Of a DNA stretch of 64,000 nucleotides, positions 43,801-51,408 are shown one piece after another. The stretch covers positions 2,542,001 to 2,606,000 of the forward strand of contig NZ_OZ034983.1 in the NCBI RefSeq assembly GCF_964030845.1. The letters are read 5' to 3'. This stretch comes from Candidatus Fukatsuia endosymbiont of Tuberolachnus salignus. Lineage in GTDB: Bacteria; Pseudomonadota; Gammaproteobacteria; Enterobacterales; Enterobacteriaceae. A program made the position numbers and the translations under genes. A model generated the notes under the pieces. It made no database searches. It saw only the letters and a program-made list of their open reading frames with translations, and had not been told where the DNA came from. Each line of letters begins with the position of its first letter. The first letter of the stretch is position 1.

Positions 43801-44929
43801 TCTTATTCCCCCTGCTATCATCGTATAATGTTTCTATTGACCAGCTTGGCCAGCGGTTTTTAGGCAATGAACGTGAGAGCTGAGAGAGTTGTCTGGCGAT
43901 GTCCACCTGCAGTAAAGTCATATCTTGCCGTAGCTGATAGCCACCGTCTGCGGCTTCCTCGATAAGAGAAGATAAGCTGATTTCTCCATAGCCCGGTTGC
44001 AAAGCAATGACAGTATCCCGTATTAAAGAAAATTCTGGCATTTTGTCGGACGGGTTTTTTGGGAAGATATTACGCAGATTGTGCAAATAATGCATAGCCA
44101 GCTCATAAGTCAGGTTATAGGGCGTTACGGCAGCCATTAACGCTTGCTGACAAGCCAGGTAATTTCGTGAGTCTATCGGCATAAATCGTGCGTGTGGATC
44201 GTGACTGCGAGGGATGTTAAGTTCTTCACTAAATCGATCAAGGTAAAAATTAAAAGTGTGTACACCGGCTCTATAATAGACGGGTATAGCATCACTACTG
44301 GTAAACTCAGTGACCACCCGACTTGCTATTTTTAATTTAACGATATCCATTTTGCTTAAGAGATCGCCAAATGGAGTACTCAGGCTGAGTTTAGTATTCA
44401 AGATATAACTTTTAACGCCAGAACCACACCACTTAATTTTTTTTGCCAGTTCACAAATTTCATCCAGTTTTTTTTCGAGAGGAACGTCCCTTTCTTCTAC
44501 CGGTTGTTTTTCTATCCTCTCTATTCCTGCCTCTCGTTTACCTTCTTTGTCTCTTTCTACAAGAAGTTGAGCAATCTCTTCCATATGTTGTTTTGCTGAA
44601 TAAAGACTATGCAGATAAGTCACATCAACGTTACCGGCAAACAGTTCAGCTTTGAATTGCGTTAACATTTCCTCTACTGTGGCCTTGATCCCATGTTCCG
44701 ATGTAATAACACTAAGCCCTTTATCCGGACTATGTTGGTTATAGAACCTAATGATATTATCAATAGCCTGCTCATATTCTTTTCTAAATTGAGGATAGTT
44801 TGCAGACTGTTTAAAAACATGGATCTCAGTGGCCTGTTCACCAGTATAGTAAATGGGTACATAAGGGGTTTGTGAGACCGTCGAGGGGTGAACTGTTGTT
44901 GAAGCCTGCATTCTTGGCATAGCAATCAT
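34832..44929 (-). CDS. Giant multidomain RTX/MARTX-like toxin with C80 protease and TcdA/TcdB pore domain
   Basis: The 3365-residue protein lacks a Sec signal; the RTX C-terminus suggests type I secretion. In order: helical N-terminus; a tandem repeat of about 65 residues at 437-587; ankyrin-like repeats at 670-800; a ChaN-like domain near 1150-1310 whose family motif is changed (LLLEGRQG); a C80 domain with VVGHGRGG (His1433) and SLVGCSL (Cys1483), spaced as in MARTX CPD and therefore probably active; a C58-like domain near 1700-1810 whose catalytic Cys is Ala; a TcdA/TcdB pore region at about 1915-2240 with hydrophobic residues 2094-2138; FG-GAP/VCBS repeats with DxDxDG loops at 2343-2603; RTX calcium repeats at about 2780-2837 and 3147-3237. 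AGGA precedes the ATG. No secretion or activation genes are adjacent. Confidence 0.85.
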   Translation of the reverse strand: MIAMPRMQASTTVHPSTVSQTPYVPIYYTGEQATEIHVFKQSANYPQFRKEYEQAIDNIIRFYNQHSPDKGLSVITSEHGIKATVEEMLTQFKAELFAGNVDVTYLHSLYSAKQHMEEIAQLLVERDKEGKREAGIERIEKQPVEERDVPLEKKLDEICELAKKIKWCGSGVKSYILNTKLSLSTPFGDLLSKMDIVKLKIASRVVTEFTSSDAIPVYYRAGVHTFNFYLDRFSEELNIPRSHDPHARFMPIDSRNYLACQQALMAAVTPYNLTYELAMHYLHNLRNIFPKNPSDKMPEFSLIRDTVIALQPGYGEISLSSLIEEAADGGYQLRQDMTLLQVDIARQLSQLSRSLPKNRWPSWSIETLYDDSRGNKIQRIGDLFWREEEGELSPLDMIHLKQYSHYTDQIASGQIMRILGKTSEQDAQWLSQLNPRYLQAAEPKEIALFFSKLGDEESIAYARRHSGWFKTLATNPLMPILLKRPGDQLANIPADLLQEASPADLALFFLKLGDEGGIDYAQRYIEWFKTLAVNPLMSVLLTLPNEKLADISVDLLPTMNTAEICYFFEQRNNYRAATYIQNYVTWFNSQYQNISYDVADPWTAQDIEPRRLLLEIIIKQALAAPHSPPISHAGILGNLLICAIEYEDKYMARLLLQREEIGLKQIQYGHRENPLFLALRKNQTELVTLLLARHPLADYQDPGRYNVLYHPVAHKNFEILRELLIAGADPDEKNVLMRDLFNTRVATKTTILEQAVLSKDSRMVKILLAYQAKDDSANALMLAIEQGNIEMVRALVTLERPPPSNPDQSNIYHRAIACAQRAPNSPAVISILQREKHNLTWPNNLPDHATSNLFRYRVFSIAELDEPAVISGQFYKDIQSSLARLNDPLISDSEQIETAFILKNQIQSYIRRYPNSKRNPDFLTLNYQIDKVLFISDEQKSVNKGILDIAQTQPALAADVYQMIFNESLYVRPILMDFIIRGMKKNYYFMVTQGISGALPDENNLGFGVIFHIPLTEKFKDFETALSMAQEKRLLKKIAVDRVKRWIHVGYTVKELYALNFHQKEATQAIVPLLLALHSDHNHYNDEHKVFDKYANKEYVRKQQKAGLLRIKQTYHSIYHTNIAAWDKQYSFESRLQLNQLLHQQTSVKGRFALLLEGRQGLLMNLQFGLLDRHDLIIPQIDTLKELGVTTLALPLLGITQPFIDDYQRTRQMPMYLQMMLHHAGLERLFIAACEKGMNVIALGKRTSAWNTMYKKSMVNNLAEEKLKSVPKGEKFIVVADDTLFLSNPGRGRFLPGIAHRLGLPVVGIDEQNRFYIRADDLSQRGVYDNVGDAYHQGLSDHHSHSAWRNNDVDGWSRATVNLVSNHTNTRFDGQLILQLEDDVEVRDAAAKLAGKHPNKSVFVQLDSEGNYRVIYGSLRWLTGNLRWQVVGHGRGGENHINHQTLAGYNPASLAKKITQLSTQLHANYGIHAVPSYVSLVGCSLTDESGQPGGYAKEFGILLAKQGIYADIGARRTRLTVNELGQKLTPQGAGAWQDKIGDDKLVFSWNKDGQLVSARNLAARLERAVVLIDKLAAGEVKYVALDDQQRRDLTDSFHVTEHSSGTLAEKVLDVKQLMLTVFDSKYHQWWRHQVDQLLQLQGIHSQLRELSGQVARQQSQHWNTSQASSLAAWQNAGIKNLTSGVEIQTHLSPQGLFISNKSARAQAAAAGLGLIWLHAHMLGTTETQRFFQGVVTHALINEQRAKGSLSDVNSRQIDAFRHKFNQLASIDLNNQAIFTRLQAHASDHDGGEYLLKTDHHVLMLSSRYQGRQHSYFLYDPAVGELRVSGPDVVKNREVLNTVLQNYLAGKIYPLDNQTRAEYYGVKQQRGQYLFETYKINIAQARTTYPALTALQVLLSDFRHPPQSLHTPQLHHQSKRLDRAFNFVLNTFTLAPRILESMRVTHGWQRAIKFSHRAGIGMQGYGYLRGLYDLKRYDERVNNSALIQQEIATQPVDLEFERNFAMASFASNIAIDVTQYGLGKLGGYLANRMVPGSRLGQIGVSAGSKLARFGGPILGGLSSGFDIFQAQRLFRAQADILDPKIRQDFIVSGSLSVVGAAISIGSAIAFALGGTAAAVAVPVSLIIGAGMILGSEIYGAVRQIEEIQHHVSLDFMETLSNGWRVFTGEGLDNRVQNRISFSQAKKLARQEYDRLLREQSRKILLSNRNIDVLYTTRGQIKLQQHYYRKIVAKDLAGREHTIRDHILASENAKAMVAPSLSEYLLQHAHNQYPPKLGPPSVTDSDYLYYTPEQLVGTDDTVDDSGHLSHQVLKARVANQYQTVGQFTDPRGKKLRVQINNHNPIYYNIGDHSVMGDFNGDGWRDIGYFSLQGFYLLLADKKGGYGQAQRIGQIEEIESIYQDAAKNPIKPRLFVRDINHDGRDDIVIKAGKLKPIHILLAQENNGFIIKKPKMSFPSLWQLRAITVLADIDGDLRADLVSFIDDHISIHYGGTDGEFTSEISVPVSRLNGRLGHDYIHHLSGDIDGDGCDDIVSITREGQLHILLGKNDSFLWEPFKKISKQSHHSVQKLLANFGRQRVQLHDMNTDGYADLVVIQNDGSYTISYGGEEGVFRAEIDDTWRQENGQTVAYRPNRLAAGEQHILGLNTGKDGQAVLLSLNKQGDVNAHTFSSTRIKDTIAWFRLGDGNDSAIGHQHQINHFDVAAGRKQFTGGHQADRFLLMGKAAPDQPSVLNGGTALQDQGDAVIAAAQLVGTEGYNINLDVGYAKYRHSKKIIAELHNIEHAYGHSGTNDILVGDNGNNVLDGMGGIDTLIGNDGNDILTLQAGMASGGRGIDSYHILQNNSDRNVTIVVEETQNLPEISNILLDYKAEQITSITLHKQDVWIRLRNDEGRLTTVVLRAMYSSVENKQRKRQHIYHLSSRDGLLITEWPAIMEHSSDGGGRLPHLTAQYKPERDRNWQERIQGARAENVQVHLTARNRWGQGQININIVGHASTINTPVIALPSFIQLDMVGTKFVNYLEGDDNSNYLWSTHGKDLLVGKGGTDHYMTGLGNREITIDNYDNGASSGGEPAEDILLLPWLFKDIRLTQKGKDIVLSHRNAPALHSSIRLLNFMQHRDYRHLWLQDENRVLQPLIRNDLGAVSLGQVQVTSGDDVVMVYHETVLTVNKLNLLAGDDIFIARSMGGYTVEGGEGDDVIVIETGNNILIGGKGKDTMVAGNENDIYQYARGDGQDIITDSGGHDRLYFSDPDITKEDIRLKRQGNDLVVLIDGLDSTSSLSDSVTIKNHYSLSERGLLEYKIEIITVGAFQLAISSIDDLLIDNMVEAMSNFPFSEQAVFDMGLTQASFSTTDFPIADRENRQASQV

Positions 44930-45513
44930 CCTTAATCTGCTTGATATAACGCTTCCATGACAATACGCTAAATCTAGACCGTCCCTGGCTTTTTTACCAT
45001 ACTTATTTTATGTCGTTTTGAATGGAGGTAAATGTAAATTGCACTGTAGAGTATCTCGGCTGGGTTATCTCTATCATTCTCACACCACGCAGTAGGTTAT
45101 GCAAAAAGTCTATTATTGAATCAATTAGTTACAATTATGAGTAATAAGAAATTAAATATATTAATGAAGACAGCCGTATAGACCTATTGCTGTGGTCAAA
45201 TTGTTTCGGGCAGAGAGTACATCTAACTGCTATATTGGGATCGGTTGTCTGCCTGGACATCAGCGAGTGCAACAGATTTCGAATAGACCCTCAAAAAAAT
45301 GGCTATTGTCAGAACCGTTATCACCGTTAATAGAGCTGCTGACGTAAGCACGGTAGTCTACAGTAAAAATAATTGGCTACACTTCTTAAGCCAGTAACAG
45401 GAATAATTGCCAATTTATCTTTCATCTGTTATTTATAGCGGCCTGATTTTCCCCTGTTTGGGGTTTTCAATAATGCGTATGAATACAGTGCGTATGAATG
45501 TAGGAGAAACATC
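44930..45513. other. Intergenic region between the toxin and dksA
   Basis: 584 bases contain no gene I trust. They must hold the divergent promoters for toxin and dksA. At 45263-45288 the sequence GCGAGTGCAACAGATTTCGA continues into ATAGACC and equals the end of the dispersed 150-bp element, as at the mutY end. A short CCCC-TGTTT-GGGG-TTTT hairpin (45451-45467) and a doubled GCGTATGAAT precede the dksA ribosome site. Confidence 0.5.
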
Positions 45514-45969
45514 ATGCAAGAAGGGCAGAAACATAAAACCATACCCTTGAGCATTCTCGCCAACGCTGGGTTGGAACGTTACCAAGAGAAACCAGGTGAA
45601 GAGTACATGAATGTTAATCAGCTGGCTCATTTCAAAAGGATCCTGACAGAATGGCGGCATCAACTCAGGGGTGAAGTCGATCATACTGTAACCCATTTGC
45701 AAGACGGGGCGGCTAACTTTCCTGATCCTGTTGACAGGGCGGCACAAGAAGAAGAATTTAGCCTCGAACTGCGTAACCGTGACCGCGAACGTAAGTTGCT
45801 CAAGAAAATCGAAAAAACGCTGAACAGAATCGAAGATAAAGACTTCGGCTTCTGTGATGTCTGTTATGAAGAAATTGGTATTCGCCGCTTGGAAGCGCGA
45901 CCCACAGCTGATCTGTGTATTGATTGTAAAACCTTGGCTGAAATACGTGAAAAGCAGATGACAGGCTAG
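45514..45969 (+). CDS. dksA: RNA polymerase-binding transcription factor DksA
   Basis: The 151-residue protein binds the RNA polymerase secondary channel and, with ppGpp, shifts transcription during starvation. It matches E. coli DksA: KPGEEYMNVNQLAHF, the coiled-coil tip NFPDPVDRAAQEEEF with both key Asp residues, and a four-cysteine zinc finger (FCDVCYEEIG ... LCIDCKTLAEI). AGGAGAAA precedes the ATG. In E. coli gluQ follows; here pcnB comes directly. Confidence 0.97.
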   Translation: MQEGQKHKTIPLSILANAGLERYQEKPGEEYMNVNQLAHFKRILTEWRHQLRGEVDHTVTHLQDGAANFPDPVDRAAQEEEFSLELRNRDRERKLLKKIEKTLNRIEDKDFGFCDVCYEEIGIRRLEARPTADLCIDCKTLAEIREKQMTG

Positions 45970-46018
45970 GGTGTTATCGTTGTTTAACTTTTTTTATTCG
46001 TCACTATCGAGGTGTACC

Positions 46019-47455
46019 ATTTTTACCCGAGTCGCCAATTTCTGCCGCAAGATCCTGATCTGCAAAAGTAAAGTTGTTATTGAAGATAAAATTGCCAGCC
46101 AGGCAACTGCGCGGAGGCTGCCTGAGGAAAAGTGTCTAATGACAGTGGTTCCTCGTGGTAAGCACAACATTGCTCGCAGAGATATCAGCGATAATGCATG
46201 GAAGGTGCTTCATCGTTTGAATAGATCTGGCTATGAGGCTTATTTAGTCGGTGGTGGTGTTCGTGATTTGCTGCTCGGTAAAAAGCCACAGGATTTTGAT
46301 ATTACAACTAATGCCACACCAGAGCAGGTGCGCAAGTTATTCAATAATTGCCGCTTAGTTGGACGTCGCTTCCGTTTGGCTCATATCATATTTGGTCATG
46401 AAATTATTGAAGTCGCAACTTTCCGTGGTCATCATGATGAAAATGGTGATGAACACTCTTCACAGCAGACCGAAAATGGGATGCTATTACGAGATAATAT
46501 CTTCGGTTCTATTGAAGAAGATGCGCAACGTCGCGATTTCACGATAAATAGCCTTTACTATGGAGGTTCAGATTTCGTACTACGAGATTACTCTGATGGT
46601 CTACGTGATCTAAAAAAAGGGGTTATTCGCTTAATAGGTGATCCTGAAGTTCGTTATCGGGAAGATCCTGTGCGAATGCTGCGTGCCGTGCGCTTCGCTG
46701 CCAAGCTGGATATGACTATCAGCCCTGAGACGGCTGAACCTATCCCGCGTATGGCTCCACTATTGAGCGGAATTCCATCGGCTCGTTTATTCGAAGAAAC
46801 CCTTAAATTATTACAGGGCGGTTATGGCTATAAAAGTTATTTAAAACTCTGTGAATACCAGCTTTTTCAACCGCTATTCCCGCTGGTTTCTCGCTATTTT
46901 ACTCAGCAACATGACTCATTAATGGAACGTATTTTAATTCAGCTACTGAAAAATACCGATTATCGATTGCATCATGATCAGCGGGTCAATCCAGCATTTT
47001 TATTTGCGACCATGTTATGGTACCCGTTGGTTGAATGTACTCAAAAGCTAAAACAGGAAAGTGGTTTACCCTATTGTGATGCTTTCTCTTTGGCGATAGA
47101 TAATGTACTGGAAGAAGTAAGCCGTTCATTAGCTATTCCGAAACGCATCACTATGATGGTACAAGACATTTGGTTATTGCAGTTACGCTTTTCTCTCCGT
47201 CAAGGGAAACGTGCTTACCAGCTTATGGAACATCCGAAATTTCGAGCTGCCTATGATCTACTCGTGCTACGAGCCGAAACAGAAAAAAGCCATAAATTAC
47301 AGAGCCTGAGTCAATGGTGGAGCGAATTTCAGGAAGGGCTGCCGGAGCAGCAGCAATTGATGCTAGGAACCTTAGCGGTGGCACCATACCACTTCCGTCG
47401 TTCCACAAACCAGAGACACAGATACCGTAAAGAAATGGTAGCAAAATCGCTATGA
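46019..47455 (+). CDS. pcnB: Poly(A) polymerase I, with AUU start
   Basis: PcnB adds poly(A) tails that mark RNA for decay. The nucleotidyltransferase core shows AYLVGGGVRDLLLGKKPQDFD, ITTNATPEQVRKLF, GSIEEDAQRRDFTINSLYY and RYREDPVRMLRAVRFAAKL. I place the start at ATT 46019, giving IFTRVANFCRKIL aligned to E. coli MFTRVANFCRKVL, with GAGGTG six bases upstream. E. coli pcnB is known to use this inefficient AUU codon. A GTG at 45971 would add 16 unmatched residues. The basic C-terminal tail is shorter than in E. coli. Its stop overlaps folK by 4 bases. Confidence 0.93.
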   Translation: MFTRVANFCRKILICKSKVVIEDKIASQATARRLPEEKCLMTVVPRGKHNIARRDISDNAWKVLHRLNRSGYEAYLVGGGVRDLLLGKKPQDFDITTNATPEQVRKLFNNCRLVGRRFRLAHIIFGHEIIEVATFRGHHDENGDEHSSQQTENGMLLRDNIFGSIEEDAQRRDFTINSLYYGGSDFVLRDYSDGLRDLKKGVIRLIGDPEVRYREDPVRMLRAVRFAAKLDMTISPETAEPIPRMAPLLSGIPSARLFEETLKLLQGGYGYKSYLKLCEYQLFQPLFPLVSRYFTQQHDSLMERILIQLLKNTDYRLHHDQRVNPAFLFATMLWYPLVECTQKLKQESGLPYCDAFSLAIDNVLEEVSRSLAIPKRITMMVQDIWLLQLRFSLRQGKRAYQLMEHPKFRAAYDLLVLRAETEKSHKLQSLSQWWSEFQEGLPEQQQLMLGTLAVAPYHFRRSTNQRHRYRKEMVAKSL

Positions 47456-47934
47456 TCCGAGTTTATATTTCCTTGGGGAGTAACCTGGCACAGCCGCTGC
47501 AGCAAATTACATCAGCATTGAAGGCATTGGCCAATTTGCCATGTAGTGAACTGATAAAATGTTCGCCGTTTTATCGTAGTAAACCTTTAGGATCACAGGA
47601 ACAACCAGATTATCTTAATGCTGTGGTTGCTGTGGACACTCTCTTGTCGGCAGAAAAATTGCTGGATTATACTCAAGCTATTGAACTTCAGCAGGGGCGA
47701 GTTAGAAAAGAACAACGCTGGGGAGCTCGCACATTGGATCTGGATATCATGTTATACGGTGATCACATCATAAATAGCGAGCGCCTTGTCGTTCCTCATT
47801 ACGGTCTGAAAGAAAGAGAGTTTATGCTCTACCCTCTAGCGGATATTGCATCAGGGCTAATTTTTCCTGATGGTGAATCTTTGGCAGAAAATCTGACAAG
47901 GATAACGAAAAATGGTTTGATGCTTTGGAAGTGA
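47452..47934 (+). CDS. folK: HPPK, 2-amino-4-hydroxy-6-hydroxymethyldihydropteridine pyrophosphokinase
   Basis: A 160-residue enzyme that transfers pyrophosphate from ATP to the pterin in folate synthesis. Motifs: YISLGSNLAQPL at the N-terminus, SPFYRSKPLGSQEQPDYLNAV, and the HPPK signature RWGARTLDLDIMLYG with the two metal-binding Asp residues. ATGA overlap with pcnB, as in E. coli. Intact. Confidence 0.96.
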   Translation: MIRVYISLGSNLAQPLQQITSALKALANLPCSELIKCSPFYRSKPLGSQEQPDYLNAVVAVDTLLSAEKLLDYTQAIELQQGRVRKEQRWGARTLDLDIMLYGDHIINSERLVVPHYGLKEREFMLYPLADIASGLIFPDGESLAENLTRITKNGLMLWK

Positions 47935-47984
47935 TAAAGCCATCGAAAATGATAAAAGCATCATCTTGGATCCTGGTCAATAAA

Positions 47985-48045
47985 TAAGCATGCTGAGCGC
48001 ATTTTTGACAAAGTATCAGTAAGCGCAATAGATTTTGAACAGGTT
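47985..48045. repeat. Degenerate fragment of the dispersed 150-bp element (copy C)
   Basis: The segment ends GATTTTGAACAGGTTC and carries GAGCGCATTTTTGACAAA, matching the right half of the copy at 59867-60034 read on the plus strand. The left half is absent. It lies between folK and queD, 22 bases before the queD start. Confidence 0.6.
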
Positions 48046-48067
48046 CTAACAAAGGAAGACTGAAATT

Positions 48068-48430
48068 GTGATCACCACTTTGTTTAAAGATTTTCAATTT
48101 GAAGCCGCACATAGGCTACCGAATGTTGCCAAAGGCCATAAATGTGGGCGTTTGCATGGTCATTCATTTACGGTTCGGCTAGAAGTGACGGGTGAAGTGG
48201 ATCCTCATCAAGGTTGGCTGATAGATTTCTCTAAACTGAAAGAGGCATTTCAACCCATTTGGCAGTGTTTGGATCATCATTATCTGAATGATATTCCCGG
48301 CCTGGAGAACCCTACCAGTGAAATATTAGCAAGTTGGATTTGGAAACAGCTTAAACCAGAACTTGCTGAACTCAGTGCTGTGATAATAAAAGAAACCTGT
48401 TCAGCAGGCTGCATATATAAAGGTGAATGA
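48068..48430 (+). CDS. queD: 6-carboxy-5,6,7,8-tetrahydropterin synthase
   Basis: QueD makes carboxytetrahydropterin from dihydroneopterin triphosphate in queuosine/preQ0 synthesis. The 120-residue protein shows zinc ligands in FEAAHRLPN and KCGRLHGHSF, the Cys of KCG, and DHHYLNDIPGLENPTSEILA and KETCSAGCIY. It starts at GTG 48068 with AAGGAAG nearby. Convergent with queE, its pathway partner, 19 bases from its end. Confidence 0.95.
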   Translation: MITTLFKDFQFEAAHRLPNVAKGHKCGRLHGHSFTVRLEVTGEVDPHQGWLIDFSKLKEAFQPIWQCLDHHYLNDIPGLENPTSEILASWIWKQLKPELAELSAVIIKETCSAGCIYKGE

Positions 48431-48449
48431 ATCTAGAAGAACAGAAGTA

Positions 48450-49133
48450 TCAAGCGATATTCAAGTATTTATGCATTTGTACAGATAATCGCCAATTACG
48501 GGCAATACAGGTTTTAATGCAGAGCTGGGTTGCCCCATCTGTCTGCTTGTTTTCTTTTCCGATAGGTTGTAACACAATGATCCTTTTTTTATCATCGTGT
48601 AACTTAGCCAGTAACTCATCTAGCTGCTCAATGTCCCGTTCACGCGCAACGGGATGTTTTATTTCATCAGCTCTCTGTAATGCTTGCTCAAGTACTTTCA
48701 ATCCACCGCGCATATCGACTTTTGCCGATACCGTCACCCAGGTTGCAGCAGAACAGTGTACTTCATGAGTACCACTGGTTTCGATCTGGCAACGATAGCC
48801 ATTTTTTTCTAGTTCTGCGGTTAACGGCACCAGATCATAAATACAAGGTTCTCCACCGGTTATGATCACATGACGGGCGCTGTATCCCTGTTCCTGCAAG
48901 ACATTCAACAGCTGTAGCTCATTGGCATTACTCCAATCATCACTCACTGAGTTCTTCACCATGATACGTTGTAGGTCAACTTCTCGGTCGTTTTTCTTTT
49001 CCCAAGTGTGTTTGGTATCACACCAGCTACAACCTACCGGACAGCCTTGTAACCGTATAAAAATTGCCGGAACGTTAGTGAAATAACCTTCTCCCTGCAA
49101 CGACTGAAAGATCTCATTAATCGGGTACAACAT
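48450..49133 (-). CDS. queE: 7-carboxy-7-deazaguanine synthase (radical SAM)
   Basis: The 227-residue QueE rearranges carboxytetrahydropterin to 7-carboxy-7-deazaguanine. Seen: NEIFQSLQGEGYFTNVPAIFIRLQGC (in part), the iron-sulfur motif CPVGCSWCDTKHTW with CxxxCxxC, ITGGEPCIYDL and the C-terminal half typical of E. coli QueE. Faces queD tail to tail, so the two preQ0 genes are kept together. Intact. Confidence 0.95.
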   Translation of the reverse strand: MLYPINEIFQSLQGEGYFTNVPAIFIRLQGCPVGCSWCDTKHTWEKKNDREVDLQRIMVKNSVSDDWSNANELQLLNVLQEQGYSARHVIITGGEPCIYDLVPLTAELEKNGYRCQIETSGTHEVHCSAATWVTVSAKVDMRGGLKVLEQALQRADEIKHPVARERDIEQLDELLAKLHDDKKRIIVLQPIGKENKQTDGATQLCIKTCIARNWRLSVQMHKYLNIA

Positions 49134-49278
49134 CGATATCTCTACATAGAATAAATCAGTGGGCGATTATTGCAGATTCTTAGCTTTTCACCAAATGCTC
49201 TATTTAACATTAGACACAAGTTTCACATTGTATACTCAAAAGAAGAGGTAGACTCTTTATATGTTTTGCGGTCTTAAT

Positions 49279-51363
49279 TCACAAATAGGAAGTATCTATC
49301 GCCCACGCTTTCCAAATATCGCTACGTGCCTTATCTAACGCTAGCAATGCCTGTTGAACCTCCTGTCTCCAGAGTAACATCAACGCCTTGCGTCCACTCA
49401 AATTGCGACTTGCTACCACTTCCATCGTCGATAACCGCTGTTGTAAATGCTGGCGTAGCATAGGTAATGGTAGCGGACTACTAAGCAACAATCTCTGTAG
49501 AGCCGCCAAGCTCGTCGCCAGTGAGCGGTAAGCATAGGCAAAACCGGCTAATTCACGCCAGTCATCATCATTGAGTGATTGATCAATTTTACCTTGCTGT
49601 AAAAAATATTCTTGCTGTGGCTGTAACGAAGGTTGTAACCAAGCCTGTAACCAGGCTCCGTCCCGTGCCAATTGTTGTTGTGCCGATTGACACAAGATCT
49701 CTCCTGCTTTACTTAGCGGCAATATTGCCATCGCGGTATAGCAACCACTGCTGGCTTCTTTACGGTCACCTATTCGCAGCAATTTAAAACCACATGCTTG
49801 CCAAAAACTGTTTAATTCATCGTTATAACCGAAACTGACAGATAAAAAATCTCGTTTCTGTTGCAGTGCAGATTCTTTCTCTTCTTGTATCATACGATTG
49901 GCAATCCCTTGTCGCCGCCATATTGCCGTTACGGCTATTCGACTAACACGGCGAGAGCGCAGAGTCGGTGCTAACCATTGTCCACTGTGTGCAGCTAGCG
50001 ACTGTGCAACTAAATTGCCTCTTGGTCGTCGACGTCCCGCCCAAATATCTCGCGCCAATTGACTATCTAAGCCACCCTCTTCCACTAGCCATATCGCCCC
50101 AATCAGTGATCCCGCTGCAAAAGCGGTAGTAAAATGCATCCCTGGCGCATCCATCAAGCGTCGTAGATCAAGTGGTGTCGTACGATAATGAGCGCTGGAT
50201 AACAAACCATAGAAACAGCGTAGTAAATGCGGTTTCAGGCGCCATTCATGTTGTTGGCAAGACAGGATCTGCACGCTTACACTAGAGTTAACGACTGTAG
50301 GAGGAGGATCATTAAACAACAATGTTTGATTTAAAAAGCGTTCCAGTGGGTCATCAACCGCCCAGCGAATAGGATCGGTGAGGATCAGATGATGCCACTG
50401 TGTTAGATTGGCACAAAATTTCAGCAAAAAACCACGACCGGTACCCTCATAGCCCTGGATAGTGGTAGTTAGTAGGATCCTGGGGAAATACTTCAGCAGC
50501 GAGGAGAGCAAGGGAATGGGGATCGCTGCTGCTTCATCGATAAGCAACCAATCCACCTGACTGACACTGTACTGACGACAAAAATTTAGCAGAGCATCGG
50601 GTGCCCAAAACACCACGGGTTTATCTGTTTTCTGGCACCGTATCTGCTGACACAATACTTCGGTCGTAGCTTTACTCGGCGCAGTTATCCAACAAATCCC
50701 CTGCCATTGCGCAATTAACATACCTGCCAGTGTGGATTTACCTCGTCCACGTGCTGCAGTTAGTACCCATACACCCCTTTTAGCTCGCATTAATCGGTGC
50801 AAAATAGTCTGTTGCTCCGAAGTCGGCATACCATCCTGCCATCGATGCTCAGGCCGCGTCTGCATTCTAGGGATAAAGGAAGGATGTCCCTGATGCCAAA
50901 AAGCGATTTCTTTATCCACCAAAAGTTGTTGCTGAAAATGATTAATAAAATTTGGAGTGGCAAGGGGATCATGTTGTTCACTCCAACGTAAACTATCCTT
51001 ATCCGTTAGCTGCGGCCAAAGACGCCACTTCGGCACTAGCAGTAGTAACCAGCTACCGGCACGCAAAGTACCCGCTAATATCGCCAAGGCTTCGACATTG
51101 AGTGCCATGGTGGCATCAAATACAGCGTGCATTTTTTCTTGTCCCAGCAATTTTTTGGCGGCGATAGCCGGGATGGCACTCACTTGAGTTTCCATCTCAC
51201 TGATCCATTGCCAATCGCCAGGCAACGATTGACCCAGTAGTCGAGCCTGTTGCCGACACCAGTCAGCATCACCACTGATAACAAATAAACGGCGGACACC
51301 TTGTTGCTGCATCTGCTGTTGACTATTGTAAAATAATGGACTGATTATCTTATTGTTTACCAA
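49279..51363 (-). CDS. tmcA: tRNA(Met) cytidine acetyltransferase
   Basis: The 694-residue TmcA (YpfI) makes N4-acetylcytidine at the wobble base of elongator tRNA-Met using acetyl-CoA and ATP. Domains: N-terminal DUF1726-like part, a helicase-like ATPase with Walker A AARGRGKST near residue 205 and Walker B LLIDEAAAIP near 275, a GNAT domain with VTAIWRRQGIANRMI, and a C-terminal tRNA-binding part. Slightly longer than E. coli TmcA. Intact. Confidence 0.94.
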   Translation of the reverse strand: MVNNKIISPLFYNSQQQMQQQGVRRLFVISGDADWCRQQARLLGQSLPGDWQWISEMETQVSAIPAIAAKKLLGQEKMHAVFDATMALNVEALAILAGTLRAGSWLLLLVPKWRLWPQLTDKDSLRWSEQHDPLATPNFINHFQQQLLVDKEIAFWHQGHPSFIPRMQTRPEHRWQDGMPTSEQQTILHRLMRAKRGVWVLTAARGRGKSTLAGMLIAQWQGICWITAPSKATTEVLCQQIRCQKTDKPVVFWAPDALLNFCRQYSVSQVDWLLIDEAAAIPIPLLSSLLKYFPRILLTTTIQGYEGTGRGFLLKFCANLTQWHHLILTDPIRWAVDDPLERFLNQTLLFNDPPPTVVNSSVSVQILSCQQHEWRLKPHLLRCFYGLLSSAHYRTTPLDLRRLMDAPGMHFTTAFAAGSLIGAIWLVEEGGLDSQLARDIWAGRRRPRGNLVAQSLAAHSGQWLAPTLRSRRVSRIAVTAIWRRQGIANRMIQEEKESALQQKRDFLSVSFGYNDELNSFWQACGFKLLRIGDRKEASSGCYTAMAILPLSKAGEILCQSAQQQLARDGAWLQAWLQPSLQPQQEYFLQQGKIDQSLNDDDWRELAGFAYAYRSLATSLAALQRLLLSSPLPLPMLRQHLQQRLSTMEVVASRNLSGRKALMLLWRQEVQQALLALDKARSDIWKAWAIDTSYL

Positions 51364-51408
51364 TCTCGCTTACCAACTTCTGTTTACTGAGTGACTGTTT
51401 CGCCATTT

